8,141 bases of DNA from an uncultured Rhodospirillales bacterium. Its GTDB lineage: Bacteria; Pseudomonadota; Alphaproteobacteria; Acetobacterales; Acetobacteraceae. The translations under genes were made by a program, and so were the position numbers. Under the pieces are notes generated by a model. It had not been told where the DNA came from and made no database searches. It saw nothing but the letters and a program-made list of their open reading frames with translations. Position 1 is the first letter of the stretch; each line of letters starts with the position of its first letter. Shown here piece by piece: positions 1-7,343 of this stretch. The stretch is from contig CAIMVB010000367.1 in assembly GCA_903844785.1 (NCBI GenBank), positions 1 through 8,141 of the forward strand, given 5' to 3'.

Positions 1-555
1 AAGCCGCCGATCGCGGGCGAGTTGCGCTTCCTCGGGCGTCACGTAACGGCTGAAAGGATCAAGATGGCCAAATACCGCCGCAAAGCTGGCGCGCAGCAGC
101 GTATCCCGCCCGGCATCCCGAACAGGGGGGGAAGCAAGCCAGGCGGCTTCCTGGAATTGCGCCAAGGCTTCAGCGGCTGACAAGCCATTGGCATCAGCGC
201 CGCCACGCAGCGAATCACTCGGCAAGATCCGGCTGAGCAGCGCACGGCGGCCGCGCATCAGGCGCAATTCCCGGCCCAAGCGTTCAACCCTGAGGCTGGT
301 ATCCGCACTGGCAAACCCCGCCAGTGCCCAGGTGGCAAGATCAGAAGGCAAGGCGCGTTCCGTATGCCGGTCCAGAATCGCCGCGAAACCAGCCGCGAAA
401 ACCTGACGCATTTCTTCACGCGGGAAGGCGGGGATGGCTTCCTGCACCGCCGCACGCGGTACTTCCTGCGCCAGCGCCACCCCAAGCGGCAAGGCCGAGA
501 GACAAAACAGCACTAAAAAGATGGCAGCAAGGATTAGCCGCGCGCGGCTGGTCAG
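1..555 (-). CDS. S41-family C-terminal-processing peptidase, N-terminal part (cut by window edge)
   Basis: An uninterrupted minus-strand frame of 185 codons runs from the rnr stop to the left edge. It opens with a good Sec signal peptide: basic TSRAR, then a hydrophobic core (LILAAIFLVLF..), then an ALA-Q cleavage site near residue 31. The mature part is Ala/Arg/Leu-rich. At about residues 152-180 it reads DTLLRASFAAVFGHLDPFSRY followed by VTPEEA, which matches the 'LDP.S.Y..P.E' segment that precedes the PDZ domain in S41/Ctp proteases. The PDZ and Ser-Lys catalytic regions lie outside the window, so activity cannot be judged. The family cleaves envelope proteins near their C-termini in the periplasm. 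The start is uncertain: a CTG at 555-553 shares bases with the rnr stop (CTGA) and keeps the whole signal peptide. The next candidate, GTG at 513-511, would remove the basic n-region. No in-frame ATG precedes residue 49. Confidence 0.72.
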   Translation of the reverse strand, partial: MTSRARLILAAIFLVLFCLSALPLGVALAQEVPRAAVQEAIPAFPREEMRQVFAAGFAAILDRHTERALPSDLATWALAGFASADTSLRVERLGRELRLMRGRRALLSRILPSDSLRGGADANGLSAAEALAQFQEAAWLASPPVRDAGRDTLLRASFAAVFGHLDPFSRYVTPEEAQLARDRRL

Positions 556-2816
556 CGCCGCCCACGGCGCGGCGGCGGCTTGCTTCCCGCGCGCTTCGCT
601 ATGCCCTGCATGATGTGAAACACCATCCCGCCCGTGCGCGCTGTCGCTTCGCGCAGCCGCACTTCCACAGCTTGACCCAGCGTGAAGGTCAAGCCTGTCC
701 TGCGACCAGCCAGGCGCTGCGTGGCTTCGTCCTGATCCCATCTATCATCCGGCAATGAGCCAAGCGGGACAATTCCGCTCGCGCCATTCTCCTCCAAAGT
801 GACAAACAGTCCGAAGCGTGTCACCCCAGAAATTCGTGCGCCGAAGATATTTCCCACGCGCTCTGACATATATGCCGCAAGGTAGCGGTCAACCGCATCG
901 CGTTCCGCCATCGCGGCGCGCCGTTCAGTCGCGGTGATGTGTTCGCCGGTTTCCTGAAAACGTGCCGTTTCCATTTCCGCCAGACCATCACTGCCAAGCT
1001 TCAAGCCCCTGATCAGCGCGCGATGCACCAGCAAATCAGCGTAGCGTCTGATAGGTGAAGTGAAATGCGCATAGCGCGCCAAAGCCAGGCCGAAATGCCC
1101 GATATTATCGGGCGCATAAGCCGCCTGGGATTGGCTCCGCAGCACGGTTTCATGCACAAGCCTTTCCTGTGGGCTTTCCTTTACCTGCGCCAGCAAGGCG
1201 GCGAAATCGCGCGGATGCAGCCGGTCCCCCGGCGGGAGCGTTAGTTCCATGCTGCGCAGGAATTGCCTGAGCCCTTCCAGCTTCAAATCCGAAGGCCGGT
1301 CATGGACGCGATACATGCAGGGCTGAATCAGCCGCTCGAGTTCCTCCGCCGCGCAAACATTGGCGGCAACCATGAATTCCTCAATCAACCGATGAGAATC
1401 GAGCCGTGCGCGCGGCACCACCGCGCTGACGCGCCCTTTTTCATCCAGCAGCACGCGCCGTTCAGGCAAATCCAGATCCAGCGTGCCGCGCGCTTCACGC
1501 GCGGCCAGCAAGGCGCGGAAGGCGCCGTAAAGGCTTGCCATATGGCCAGGTGCGAGGCCTTCCGGCTCCGTCCCCGCCTCAAAACTTGCCTGCGCCTGTT
1601 CATAAGTCAGCCGCGCGGCGGAACGCATGATGCCGCGCCCGAAGCTATGCCCGGTCTTTCGCCCCGCGCCATCAAAGCGCATTTCAACGTAAAGGCAGCC
1701 GCGATCTTCCTGCGGGCGCAGGCTGCACCAGCCATTGGAAAGTGCCTCGGGCAGCATGGGCACCACGCGATCGGGGAAATAAACCGAATTACCCCGCGCC
1801 CAGGCTTCGCGGTCCAAATGGCTGCCGGGGCCGACATAATGCGCGACATCGGCAATGGCGACGGTGACCTTCCAGCCAGCGCCATCGGCTTCGGCATGGA
1901 CCGCGTCATCGAAATCCCGCGCATCATCGCCATCAATCGTCACCAGCGGCAATGCGCGCAAATCCGCGCGCCCACGTGCGGTAACACCCTTCGACGTTTC
2001 TGCTTCGCGTAAGGCCTCGGCGGGGAATACATCGGGGATGCCATGGGCATGGATGCAGATGAGGGAGACCGAACGCGGTTCGCCCATAACGCCCAGGCTT
2101 TCCACAATCCGCGCGGGCTTCGGGCCGAAATGGCGCGTGGCGGGCAAGGGTTCCGCCAGCACGATATCGCCTGGCTTGGCGCCGCCCGCTTCCCCGGGCG
2201 GGACCATCCATTCGCCCTTCTGGCGCCGATCGGTCGGGATGATGCGCCCTTCCTCATAAACACCCAGGATCCGCGCCGGCGCGCTGCCAGCGATGCGCTT
2301 GAAAGTGCGCCCTTCATATTTGCCAGCGCCAATGGGCTTGAGCCGCGCGAGGACCCGTTCCCCAACGGCAAGCGCCGGGCGGCCTTTGCCTTCCGGGCGC
2401 ATATAGATGATGGGCGGTCGGCCTTCGCCCTGCCATTGCAGCGGGCGCGCGATAGGGTCGCCATCCGGGTCTGTGCCGGTCACTTCCACCGGCGCCATAT
2501 CGGGCAAGCGGCCCGGCGCGATGATGGCGCGTTTCCCGGCGGGGTTTGACCCGCCTTCTTCGGCCAATTCGCGCATCATGTGGCGCAAGGCCGGGCGCTG
2601 ATCGGTGCTGAGGCCAAAGGCGCGGGCGATTTCGGATTTCGTCACGCGCCCCTTGGCTTCAGCCAGAAACCCGCGCAGCGCTGCCTTGGAAGGAAGCTCG
2701 CCCGGGGTTTCAGTGGCTTGGCGCGCCGCACCGCGACGTTTGGCGCTGGCGGCAGGGCCGGAAGCGGCGCGGGATCGGGCCTTATGGCCCTTCACCGGCG
2801 GCCCGCGACGCGGCAT
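552..2816 (-). CDS. rnr: Ribonuclease R, 3'-5' exoribonuclease
   Basis: The 754-residue protein belongs to the RNase II/R (VacB) family, processive hydrolytic 3'-5' exonucleases that degrade structured RNA, rRNA fragments and mRNA in the cytoplasm. Domains in order: a Lys/Arg-rich leader (1-33); a winged-helix-like segment (about 44-88, TKSEIARAFGLS); cold-shock/OB regions (about 100-270); the RNB catalytic domain (about 285-600) with IDGDDARDFDDAV, whose D295, D301, D303 and D304 align with the metal-binding aspartates of E. coli RNase R; the RNB signature HFTSPIRRYADLLVHRAL at 584-601; an S1 domain (about 655-735, GNIFGARISGVTRFGLFV); and a short basic tail ending PPPRRGRR. Length is normal and the four catalytic Asp are intact. 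ATG at 2816 lies 1 base after the topA stop (TGAGATG) with no strong Shine-Dalgarno, which suggests translational coupling to topA. Confidence 0.97.
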   Translation of the reverse strand: MPRRGPPVKGHKARSRAASGPAASAKRRGAARQATETPGELPSKAALRGFLAEAKGRVTKSEIARAFGLSTDQRPALRHMMRELAEEGGSNPAGKRAIIAPGRLPDMAPVEVTGTDPDGDPIARPLQWQGEGRPPIIYMRPEGKGRPALAVGERVLARLKPIGAGKYEGRTFKRIAGSAPARILGVYEEGRIIPTDRRQKGEWMVPPGEAGGAKPGDIVLAEPLPATRHFGPKPARIVESLGVMGEPRSVSLICIHAHGIPDVFPAEALREAETSKGVTARGRADLRALPLVTIDGDDARDFDDAVHAEADGAGWKVTVAIADVAHYVGPGSHLDREAWARGNSVYFPDRVVPMLPEALSNGWCSLRPQEDRGCLYVEMRFDGAGRKTGHSFGRGIMRSAARLTYEQAQASFEAGTEPEGLAPGHMASLYGAFRALLAAREARGTLDLDLPERRVLLDEKGRVSAVVPRARLDSHRLIEEFMVAANVCAAEELERLIQPCMYRVHDRPSDLKLEGLRQFLRSMELTLPPGDRLHPRDFAALLAQVKESPQERLVHETVLRSQSQAAYAPDNIGHFGLALARYAHFTSPIRRYADLLVHRALIRGLKLGSDGLAEMETARFQETGEHITATERRAAMAERDAVDRYLAAYMSERVGNIFGARISGVTRFGLFVTLEENGASGIVPLGSLPDDRWDQDEATQRLAGRRTGLTFTLGQAVEVRLREATARTGGMVFHIMQGIAKRAGSKPPPRRGRR

Positions 2817-2817
2817 C

Positions 2818-5544
2818 TCAGCGGCTACTCTTGCGCGCGGCGGGCTTGGCCTTGGCCGCCGGTTTCGCCTTCGCGGCGGGCTTCGCCTTGGCGGCGGGCT
2901 TTGCCTTTGCCGCAGGCTTGGCTTTAGCGGCTGGTTTGGCCTTCACCGCTGCTTTAGCTGGCGCCGCGCTGGCTGCAGCCTTACGCGCGCCGCCCTTCGC
3001 ACCCTTGCGGGCGGCGGCACCACGCGCCTTCATCTCCTTGCCCTTTTCAGCAAGCAGCGTGACCATATCGGCAAGCTGGGCATCTTCCATCGCCAGATCG
3101 CGCGGCAAATTCGCCACCACGCGGCCATGCTGCGCGTAAGGCCCGAAGCGGCCCTTGCGCACCACCACCATCTCCCCATCCTTCGGATGCGGCCCTAATT
3201 CGCGGATGCGCGAACGCGCGTCGGCCAAAAGCACGATGGCGCGGTTGAGCCCCACGGTCAGGACATCATCATCCTTGTCGAGCGATTTGAAGATGCTGCC
3301 ACAGCGCACATAGGCGCCGAAACGCCCAAGCCCCGCGGTGATTTCCTCCTGGCTTTCAGGATCAATGCCAATCACGCGCGGCAGGGACAGCAAGCCAAGC
3401 GCCGCTTCCAGCGTCATGCCATCCGGGTTTTGCCCGGCAGCCAGGCTCGCACGGCGCGGCTTGGTCGGCTTGCCTTTGGCATCGGTGCCCGGTTCGCCAA
3501 GTTGCACATAAACCCCGTAAGGGCCGCGCCGCATCGTGACCGCCTGGCCGGTTGCGGGGTCTTTGCCCAATTCGCGGTCGGCGCCCGCGCCATCACCCTC
3601 GGCAGACGCAACACCAAAGGGCCGCGTGTAGCGGCATTCAGGGTAGTTGGAGCAACCGATAAAGGCGCCGCCGCGACCAAGCCGCAGCCCCAGCCTGCCT
3701 GCAGCGCAGGTCGGGCAGACACGCGGGTCCGTGCCATCACCGCGCGCGGGGAAGACATGCGGGCCCAAATCCTCATCCAGCGCGTCGATCACATCGCGCA
3801 CTTTCAGATCCTTGGTCGCTTCCACCGCGCGGGAGAATTCATCCCAGAAGGCATGCATCACTGCACGCCATTCCGCCCGCCCGCCGGAGATTTCATCAAG
3901 CCTTTCCTCCATGGCGGAGGTGAAGCCGGTATCCACATATTTTTCGAAAAAGCGCACCAGGAAGGTGGTGACCATCCGCCCCAAATCCTGCGCAATAAAG
4001 CGCCGTTTTTCGAGCGAGACATATTTCAAATCCTGCAAGCGCTGCAGGATGGAAGCATAGGTGGAAGGCCGGCCAATGCCCAGTTCTTCCAGCCGCTTCA
4101 CTAATGTCGCTTCGGAATAGCGCGGCGGCGGCTGGGTAAAATGCTGGCTGGCCGCGATATCGCCGTGCTTCAGCGCTTCCTTCTCCCGCATCGGCGGCAG
4201 GATGCGGCTTTCATCATCATCAGAAGGCGCGGCGCCCGGCAGGATGCCAGCGCGCGCATCAGCGGCGCGGTCATCCTCATCTTCGCGATAGAGCTTCAGG
4301 AAACCGTCAAAGGCAATCACCGAACCGGTGGCGCGGAATTGCGCGCGGGCATCCTTGGCGGCGATATCCACCGCGGTCTGGTCCATCTCGGCGGACGCCA
4401 TTTGCGAAGCCACCGCGCGCTTCCAGATCAGGTCATAAAGCCTGGCCTGCGCGCCTTCCAATTCGCGGCCCATGGTATCGGGGCTGCGCGTCACATCGGT
4501 GGGGCGGATCGCTTCATGCGCTTCCTGGGCGTTCTTGGCCTTGGAGGCATATTCGCGCGGTGCGGCGGGCATGTAATTCGGCCCGAATTCGCTTTTCACG
4601 TGATCGCGAATGGCGGCAATGGCTTCGCGCGCCATGGTCACGCCATCCGTCCGCATATAGGTAATGTGCCCGGCTTCATACAAAGCCTGCGCCGTGCGCA
4701 TTGTTTGCTGCGCGCCCATGCCGAGCTTGCGCGATGCTTCCATCTGCAACGTGGAGGTCATGAAGGGCGGTGGCGGGTTCCGCCGCACGCGGCGCTTTTC
4801 AACAGACGCCACGCTGTAGCTGCCACCTTCGGCCAGCTTCTTCGCGCGCATCGCCGCCGCTTCATCTGAAAGGTCGAATTGCTCCAGCTTGCGGCCTTCA
4901 AGATGCGTGAGCCGCGCGGTGAAGGGCGCGCCGGCGGCAGTCATGAAGCGGCCTTCAATGGTCCAATATTCACGCGCCCGAAACGCTTCGATTTCCGCTT
5001 CGCGTTCGCAAATCAAACGCAGCGCCACGGATTGCACGCGCCCCGCGGAACGCGAGCCAGGCAGTTTCCGCCACAGCACCGGCGAAAGCGTATAGCCCAC
5101 CAAATAATCCAGCGCGCGCCGCGCCAGATAGGCTTCGATCAGCGGCTGATCCAAATCACGCGGATGCGCTACAGCATATTGTACGGCGCGTTTGGTGATT
5201 TCATTGAAGGTGATGCGCTGAACATGCTTGCCCTTCAGCGCCCCGCGCTCGGCCAGCATATCCTTCACATGCCAGGAAATCGCTTCCCCTTCACGATCCG
5301 GGTCGGTTGCCAGGTAAAGTCGCTTCGCGCCTTTCAGCGCTGAGGCGATTTTACCCACCTGCTGCTCACCGCGCGGGTCCTTGCCCCAAAGCATCGCGAA
5401 ATCCTGATCGGGCAGGACCGCGCCATCCTTTTCTTCCAGATCGCGGACATGGCCATAGGAGGCCAAAACCGTGAAATCCCGGCCGAGATATTTTTCAATC
5501 GTCTTCGCCTTGGCCGGCGATTCCACCACGACTACGTCGCTCAT
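2818..5544 (-). CDS. topA: DNA topoisomerase I (type IA)
   Basis: TopA relaxes negative supercoils by transient single-strand cleavage. Counted from the ATG at 5544 the protein has 908 residues. The TOPRIM domain starts VVVVESPAKAKTIEKYLG (E8), with DPDREGE at 81-87 supplying D81, D83 and E85. The active-site segment HITYMRTDG gives catalytic Y296 and R298. GIGRPSTYASILQRL at 489-503 is the usual type IA signature. One Cys4 zinc finger follows (C610, C613, C631, C637), then three topoisomerase C-terminal repeats near 672-690, 738-755 and 797-810 (FGPYAQHG type). The last ~70 residues are a Lys/Ala/Pro-rich basic tail. A longer reading begins at GTG 5559, overlapping the dprA stop (GTGA) and adding MNREG. 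I prefer ATG 5544 because family members start just before the VVVESPAKAK strand and GGGAAGG lies just upstream, although that spacing is short. An acidic linker occupies about 421-445. Confidence 0.97.
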   Translation of the reverse strand: MSDVVVVESPAKAKTIEKYLGRDFTVLASYGHVRDLEEKDGAVLPDQDFAMLWGKDPRGEQQVGKIASALKGAKRLYLATDPDREGEAISWHVKDMLAERGALKGKHVQRITFNEITKRAVQYAVAHPRDLDQPLIEAYLARRALDYLVGYTLSPVLWRKLPGSRSAGRVQSVALRLICEREAEIEAFRAREYWTIEGRFMTAAGAPFTARLTHLEGRKLEQFDLSDEAAAMRAKKLAEGGSYSVASVEKRRVRRNPPPPFMTSTLQMEASRKLGMGAQQTMRTAQALYEAGHITYMRTDGVTMAREAIAAIRDHVKSEFGPNYMPAAPREYASKAKNAQEAHEAIRPTDVTRSPDTMGRELEGAQARLYDLIWKRAVASQMASAEMDQTAVDIAAKDARAQFRATGSVIAFDGFLKLYREDEDDRAADARAGILPGAAPSDDDESRILPPMREKEALKHGDIAASQHFTQPPPRYSEATLVKRLEELGIGRPSTYASILQRLQDLKYVSLEKRRFIAQDLGRMVTTFLVRFFEKYVDTGFTSAMEERLDEISGGRAEWRAVMHAFWDEFSRAVEATKDLKVRDVIDALDEDLGPHVFPARGDGTDPRVCPTCAAGRLGLRLGRGGAFIGCSNYPECRYTRPFGVASAEGDGAGADRELGKDPATGQAVTMRRGPYGVYVQLGEPGTDAKGKPTKPRRASLAAGQNPDGMTLEAALGLLSLPRVIGIDPESQEEITAGLGRFGAYVRCGSIFKSLDKDDDVLTVGLNRAIVLLADARSRIRELGPHPKDGEMVVVRKGRFGPYAQHGRVVANLPRDLAMEDAQLADMVTLLAEKGKEMKARGAAARKGAKGGARKAAASAAPAKAAVKAKPAAKAKPAAKAKPAAKAKPAAKAKPAAKAKPAARKSSR
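2836..2943 (-). repeat. Six tandem 18-bp units encoding KAKPAA at the TopA C-terminus
   Basis: TopA residues 868-903 are six perfect copies of KAKPAA, followed by RKSSR and the stop. At DNA level the 18-bp units differ from one another, mostly at third codon positions (plus-strand units begin cgcggcggg, ggccgccgg, cgcggcggg, ggcggcggg, tgccgcagg, agcggctgg). The protein repeat is exact while the DNA has drifted. Such tails resemble the Lys/Ala/Pro-rich, histone-H1-like tails known from several high-GC bacterial DNA-binding proteins, and probably add nonspecific DNA affinity. It is not a CRISPR array: it has no spacers and lies in frame inside a gene. Confidence 0.9.
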
Positions 5545-5555
5545 GCCTTCCCGAT

Positions 5556-6680
5556 TCACCCTTTGCCGGATAGCGCCACCCGATGGCCGGGCAGCATATC
5601 CACCCGGCCTTCCAGTTCCAGATCAGCAAGCGCCGCCTGGAGCGCGGGGGGTGAGAGGTGGCAGCGCCGGAGGAGATCGTCAACAGATATTGGTGACATT
5701 CCAATTAAATCAATTAGTTCACCATATTCTCCTGGGGTGGCTTCCTGGGTGATTTCGGTCAAGGGCGCTATTTCGGGTGATGGCGCCATGGCAAAAAGCG
5801 GCGCATCACGGGGCGCTTCAGGCAGATGCGCCAGCACATCGGCCGCACTTTCCACCAAATGCGCGCCCTGGCGGATCAAATCATTGGCGCCACGGCAGCG
5901 CGGATCGAGCGGGCTGCCGGGAATGGCGAAAACCTCCCTGCCCGCTTCCAAGGCAAGCCTGGCGGTAATGAGTGTGCCGGAGCGTTCGGCGGCTTCCACC
6001 ACCAGCACGCCAAGACACAAGCCGGCCACGATGCGGTTGCGCTTCGGGAAGTGCCGCGCGAGTGGCGCGGTGCCCAGCGCATGTTCCGCGACCACAGCGC
6101 CTTCACGGCCAATCCGCGCCTGAAGCGCGGCGTTTTCCGGCGGATAGGCGACATCCAAGCCGCCCGGCAGCACGGCCAGCGTCCGCCCGGCACGCAAAGC
6201 GCCCTGATGCGCCGCCGCATCCACCCCGCGCGCGAGGCCGGAGATCACCAGCACCCCGGCGCGGGTCAATTCTTCGGCAATATCTTCCGCGATGCGCCGC
6301 CCGGCGGCGGAGGCATTGCGCGCGCCGACAATGGCGAAGCTTGGCATATGGGCAAGCAGGGCGGCGTCCCCCTGCACCGCCAGCATCGCCGGCGCGTCAG
6401 CTAAAAGGGCGAGCAAGGGCGGGTAGGCGGCGCTGCCCCAGAAAATGAACCGCGCGCTAAGCTTGGCCATGGCGTCAGCTTCCCGCCGCGCGTCATCCGC
6501 GCTTGGGATGCGGGCCTGGGTTTCCCGCTTGGCCAGCAGGCGGGGTAAGGCATCCAGCGCCGCCGCCCCGCTGCCATGGCGGGCGAGCAGGCGGCGAAAC
6601 CCCATGGGGCCAATGCCCTCAGTCTGGGCGATACGCCATAGGGCGAGGCTTTCGGCGGGGCCGGGGGTTCCATCGGGCAT
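5556..6680 (-). CDS. dprA: DNA-processing protein DprA (Smf)
   Basis: DprA binds incoming single-stranded DNA and loads RecA during natural transformation; it is also widespread in species not known to be competent. The 374-residue protein has an N-terminal helical SAM-like region (about 1-60, LWRIAQTEGIGPMGFRRLL) and then the Rossmann-like core (about 75-285). The core shows the family motifs FAIVGARNAS (115-124), ISGLARGVDAAAH (146-158), LPGGLDVAYPPEN (171-183), FPKRNRIVAG (211-220) and ERSGTLITARLALEAGREVFAIPG (split around 232-255). A C-terminal winged-helix domain covers about 315-370. All core motifs look intact and the length is normal. ATG at 6680 has no recognisable Shine-Dalgarno; the gap upstream to plsY is 54 bases. 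The stop overlaps or nearly touches topA, implying co-transcription. Codons 317-334 are unusually AT-rich (see findings). Confidence 0.96.
   Translation of the reverse strand: MPDGTPGPAESLALWRIAQTEGIGPMGFRRLLARHGSGAAALDALPRLLAKRETQARIPSADDARREADAMAKLSARFIFWGSAAYPPLLALLADAPAMLAVQGDAALLAHMPSFAIVGARNASAAGRRIAEDIAEELTRAGVLVISGLARGVDAAAHQGALRAGRTLAVLPGGLDVAYPPENAALQARIGREGAVVAEHALGTAPLARHFPKRNRIVAGLCLGVLVVEAAERSGTLITARLALEAGREVFAIPGSPLDPRCRGANDLIRQGAHLVESAADVLAHLPEAPRDAPLFAMAPSPEIAPLTEITQEATPGEYGELIDLIGMSPISVDDLLRRCHLSPPALQAALADLELEGRVDMLPGHRVALSGKG
5679..5732 (-). other. Low-GC codon patch within dprA
   Basis: The 18 codons for dprA residues 317-334 contain only 18 G/C in 54 bases (33 %) in an otherwise high-GC gene. 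They use TTA, CTA, ATA, TCA and TCT, which are scarce in the rest of the window. The reading frame is intact and the encoded segment (GEYGELIDLIG followed by MSPISVDD) is a plausible start of the winged-helix domain. There is no evidence of insertion. Confidence 0.8.
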
Positions 6681-6687
6681 AGGCGAA

Positions 6688-6693
6688 ATTCTA
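6688..6693 (-). promoter_or_regulatory. Possible -10 element for dprA (TAGAAT)
   Basis: TAGAAT matches the sigma-70 -10 consensus at five of six positions and ends 7 bases before the dprA ATG. Transcription from it would start at or next to the initiation codon, giving a leaderless message, which would fit the lack of a Shine-Dalgarno. I see no good -35 hexamer 16-18 bases upstream (that region reads around CCCGTA), so this is weak. Confidence 0.2.
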
Positions 6694-6715
6694 TGCCATA
6701 ATTCAACCTATACGG

Positions 6716-6735
6716 GAAATACTAAATTGTATTTC
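6716..6735 (-). repeat. AT-rich inverted repeat at the plsY stop
   Basis: On the plus strand gaaatac (6716-6722) and gtatttc (6729-6735) are perfect 7-base complementary arms around a 6-base loop, overlapping the last base of the plsY stop codon. The dyad sits in the only markedly AT-rich intergenic stretch of the window. The stem is AT-rich and has no following T-run on the minus strand, so an operator-like or incidental role is likelier than a rho-independent terminator. Confidence 0.4.
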
Positions 6736-7340
6736 TATTTCGTGCTCTTTCCGATGCGCGGTTCGGTCCCCGCCAAAAGGCGGCGGATATTCGCCTCATG
6801 CCGCCAGAACACCAGCACGGCGATCAGCAGCGCCATCAGCGCGTGATCCGCGCTGGACAGCACCAGGGCGAAAAGCGGCGCCGCCGCAAAGGCGGTCAGC
6901 GCGGCGGCGGATGACATTTTCAGGAGTTTCGCCGCGACCAGCCACACAGCACAGCAGGCAAGCCCAACCGGCCAGGCGGCGGCAAGCAGCACCCCAAGCC
7001 CTGTCGCCACGCCCTTGCCACCGCGAAAGCCGAGCCAGACCGGGAAAAGATGGCCCAGCACCGCCGCCGTGCCCACCACAACATCCTGATCGCCCAGAAA
7101 CTGCCGCGCGAGCAGCACCGCGACCGCGCCCTTCAGCCCATCCAGGATCAGGGTTGCCGCCGCCAGGCCCTTGCGGCCAGTGCGCAGCACATTGGTCGCG
7201 CCGATATTGCCGGAACCAACCTGGCGGATATCGCCAAGCCCCGCCGCCTTGGTCAGCAACAACCCGAACGGGACGGAGCCAATCAAATAGCCGCCGACCA
7301 GCGCGATCAGAAACGCGATGCTATCCGCATGTTCCGCCAT
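6735..7340 (-). CDS. plsY: Acyl-phosphate:glycerol-3-phosphate acyltransferase PlsY
   Basis: PlsY is an inner-membrane enzyme that transfers the acyl group from acyl-phosphate (made by PlsX) to sn-glycerol-3-phosphate, giving lysophosphatidic acid, the first step of phospholipid synthesis. The 201-residue protein is very hydrophobic, with several membrane segments (about 8-29, 60-80, 86-104, 111-138, 143-178). All three conserved cytoplasmic motifs are present: [11 protein letters not shown] (43-53), [18 protein letters not shown] (96-113) and [14 protein letters not shown] (180-193). Length is typical. ATG at 7340 follows the pyrC stop after 3 bases, so it is probably translationally coupled to pyrC. 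The stop is TAG at 6737-6735, followed by the AT-rich gap before dprA. Confidence 0.96.
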   Translation of the reverse strand: MAEHADSIAFLIALVGGYLIGSVPFGLLLTKAAGLGDIRQVGSGNIGATNVLRTGRKGLAAATLILDGLKGAVAVLLARQFLGDQDVVVGTAAVLGHLFPVWLGFRGGKGVATGLGVLLAAAWPVGLACCAVWLVAAKLLKMSSAAALTAFAAAPLFALVLSSADHALMALLIAVLVFWRHEANIRRLLAGTEPRIGKSTK

Positions 7341-7343
7341 GGT

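Noticed and set aside
125..131. Apparent frameshift in the S41 gene at a run of G
   Set aside because: Careful counting gives seven G; with seven, the frame from the signal peptide through LDPFSRY is continuous. It would only be a frameshift if the run were miscounted or missequenced.
39..485. Two short minus-strand open frames starting with ATG (39-245 and 258-485)
   Set aside because: Both are in a different frame from the signal-peptide/LDPFSRY frame, and their Arg-rich translations match nothing. The real gene there lacks a nearby ATG.
1263..2012. 249-codon plus-strand open frame opposite rnr
   Set aside because: It lies entirely over the RNB catalytic domain on the other strand, and its composition (Ala/Arg/His/Pro-rich) is typical of a shadow frame.
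2836..2943. CRISPR-like or minisatellite array
   Set aside because: The repeats are adjacent, in frame within topA and encode an exact hexapeptide, so they are protein repeats and not a CRISPR array.
3430..4104. 224-codon plus-strand open frame opposite the topA C-terminal half
   Set aside because: It is antisense to conserved TopA sequence, including the zinc finger, and has no independent coding evidence.
4141..4869. 242-codon plus-strand open frame opposite topA
   Set aside because: It is antisense to the conserved TOPRIM and active-site coding region, its translation shows no recognisable domain, and long antisense frames are expected in high-GC genes.
5449..6123. 224-codon plus-strand open frame spanning the dprA-topA junction
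   Set aside because: It crosses two well-supported minus-strand genes and its low-complexity Ser/Arg/Ala product has no motif. It is a shadow frame.
6716..6735. Rho-independent terminator after plsY
   Set aside because: The stem is AT-rich and short and no T-run follows on the minus strand, so termination is unlikely.
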